From Serilophus lunatus (Eukaryota > Chordata > Aves > Passeriformes > Eurylaimidae), in NCBI GenBank assembly GCA_013399895.1, contig VXBA01001334.1, positions 478,811 to 542,810 of the forward strand: a DNA stretch of 64,000 nt, written 5' to 3'. A model generated the notes under the pieces. That model searched no databases and was not told where the DNA came from. It worked only from the letters and a program-made list of their open reading frames with translations. Position numbers and translations under genes: made by a program. How positions within the stretch are numbered: position 1 is the stretch's first letter; each line of letters begins with the position of its first letter. Below are positions 62,295 through 64,000 of this stretch, one piece after another.

Positions 62295-62580
62295 AAAATG
62301 TAGGTTGGAAAATTCCTCTCTGATCATTGAGTCCAACTGTTCAAATCTCCGACCAATGTGTTCACTACTAAATCATACTCCAAGTGCCACATTCACATGA
62401 ATTTTGAGCAATTCCAAGCATAGTAACTCCACCACTGCCCTGCACAGCCTGTTCCAATGCCTGACTACCTTTTTAGTGACGTATTTTTTTTCCTAATATC
62501 TAATCTTAACCTCCACTGGTTCAACTTGAGTGTATTTCCTTATATACTGTCTCTTGTTTCTTGGAAGAAGAGCTGGGAAT
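62295..62580 (-). mobile_element. Old CR1 LINE 3' fragment, reverse orientation
   Basis: The order taggttggaaaattcc, tgagtccaactg, cagcctgttccaatgcctgac and tttcctaatatctaatctta is the antisense CR1 3' region. More diverged than the 60.3-kb copy. Confidence 0.75.
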
Positions 62581-62584
62581 CATC

Positions 62585-64000
62585 TTGAATCAACGTAGAA
62601 GCTTACAGCAGCATCCTAATGCTGGAATCTACAGAGATAGAATAAATCCGTTGTATGAAAAAGAAGAAACATTGCCTCAACTGATACAAGGGAAGAAAGG
62701 AGTGGATCTAAATTTCTTATAATTATTCAATACATTTTTGAAAGGCAGTTTCATCTGATGCAGGATTGGGCAGGTGTGTGGAAATGAATTTTTAAAAATG
62801 GATTTCTCTTAGTTAGGGGAAGGATTTTCTATCCAAGCCTGGAACATAATTTTAATATTGTAAGTGATTGTAACTGCCTTGTATCTCTCAATGGCTGAGA
62901 TGAATATGAAAAGTTGATATTCAGTTATTATTTGCGTTCTTAACAGTGTAGCCTTGTCTAGCAAGTGTGAGACTGTTCTTTCTAAATTTAAAATTATTTT
63001 AGTAATTTCACTGGAAGAATATTATGAAAAATTTTATGAAAATTCTAAGACAGTAAGGACAGTATGAGTTTCATCCTTCTCACACACAGCATCATGAGTC
63101 CAGCCTGTCATCAGCTAAACAAAATTAATTGTTTTGTTTATAAATATTGAAAGAAGAATCCTGCATTTGTATGCATGATCTTCAACCACTAGTGGTTCAT
63201 TTCAATAAAGGCAAATGATAACTCTCTTCTGTACCACATGCAAATCCAGAAAGTGCTGTACAAACTCAACAAATAGAAATGAAGATTGAACAGAGCTTAT
63301 GCCTTTGCCCTGCGCTGAAAACAACCATAACCTCAAATAAAACTGCAGCTTGTAACCCATTTGAAATGTTATTCAGTTAAGCTCTATTTATTACCATCAA
63401 AAATAGCACACACAGGGACAGCCAAAACAGTCCCGTTTCACAAAGCGCAACCAGGATCAGCTGACTGGAACTCACACTTATGTTCATTGAAGGGCCGTAT
63501 TCTCATTTTGTGCTCCTTGTTCCTATTTAGAGTTAATGGTAAATGCCTTTTCCTTATCAACTGTCAAATTGTCAGAACACACTTTGTATGTTTGAAGCTG
63601 GAGGATTCAGAGGGTGTTGGAGGAAGGGGGAGGACCATCTGCTTTGTTGACAGAAGTTTACTCCCAATATTTTATACTGAGTAATTATTCAAGGTCCCTT
63701 GTACTTTGTGTCTCCCAGAGAGGAGGTATTAAAAATGCCCACTATTAAATGCTTTTCACATAGAAAGCAGGATTTTATGACCCTGTAACTGCAGGATCAG
63801 TGGTTTTACACTCTTTAGCCTCTGCAATAATGTGTGGCTGGTTCCCCCATGCAAGCCATGCTGTGGTTAGTGTTGATTCAGTAAACAACATTTTGTTTCA
63901 TCTCCACGGATATTAGGTCTATAGAGGACAGATTGCATTTGCTGATAGTGCCTCATGGTCTTAAAGCACACTTGACTAATTCTAGCTATCATTTGTTGTT
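62585..64000. other. Unique non-coding stretch to window end
   Basis: A plus-strand frame at 63361-63684 (107 codons) has no matching splice signals that I can fix in phase, and is not called. Nothing else is supported. Confidence 0.45.

Overview
The window looks like bird nuclear DNA. It is AT-rich, gene-poor and intron-like. At least ten CR1 retrotransposon pieces are present, most of them short 3' ends carrying the CR1 tail (repeats related to ATTCTGTG). There are also two avian-type retroviral LTRs. Four assembly gaps (runs of N at 7021-7025, 22320-22776, 42322-42370 and 43889) point to a draft assembly. CR1 dominance and one fairly intact CR1 pol suggest a neognath bird, but I cannot name the species. 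There are no bacterial genes, operons or CRISPR arrays.

No long single-exon host gene is present. Reading splice sites by eye, I find a set of small exons on the minus strand (39.7 kb down to 12.0 kb). Donors, acceptors and codon phases agree, and together they give the C-terminal ~170-178 residues of one protein I do not recognise. A second set lies on the plus strand at the left edge (0.9, 5.75, 7.25 and perhaps 7.83 kb). It also has matching phases and ends near an AATAAA at 7965, so the two genes would converge tail to tail around 8-11 kb. A third exon pair (57.87 and 59.48 kb, plus) looks like the 3' end of another transcript. An exon-like block at 43.2-43.5 kb (minus) reads as protein but contains one frameshift.

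Layout: 0-0.16 kb CR1 tail; 0.9-8.0 kb plus-strand gene end; 8.8-9.6 kb old CR1 pieces; 11.1-39.7 kb minus-strand gene, whose introns contain the large CR1 (21.8-24.05 kb) interrupted by a solo LTR (23.41-23.79 kb), a small CR1 tail (24.5 kb) and an ERVL-like LTR (30.2-31.2 kb); 41-52 kb a repeat-poor stretch with several candidate conserved regulatory blocks and one CR1 (45.9-46.3 kb); 52.7-64 kb further CR1 tails, low-complexity tracts and the candidate 3' exons.

All exon calls rest on splice-site and reading-frame logic only. No homology search was possible, so gene names are left blank.
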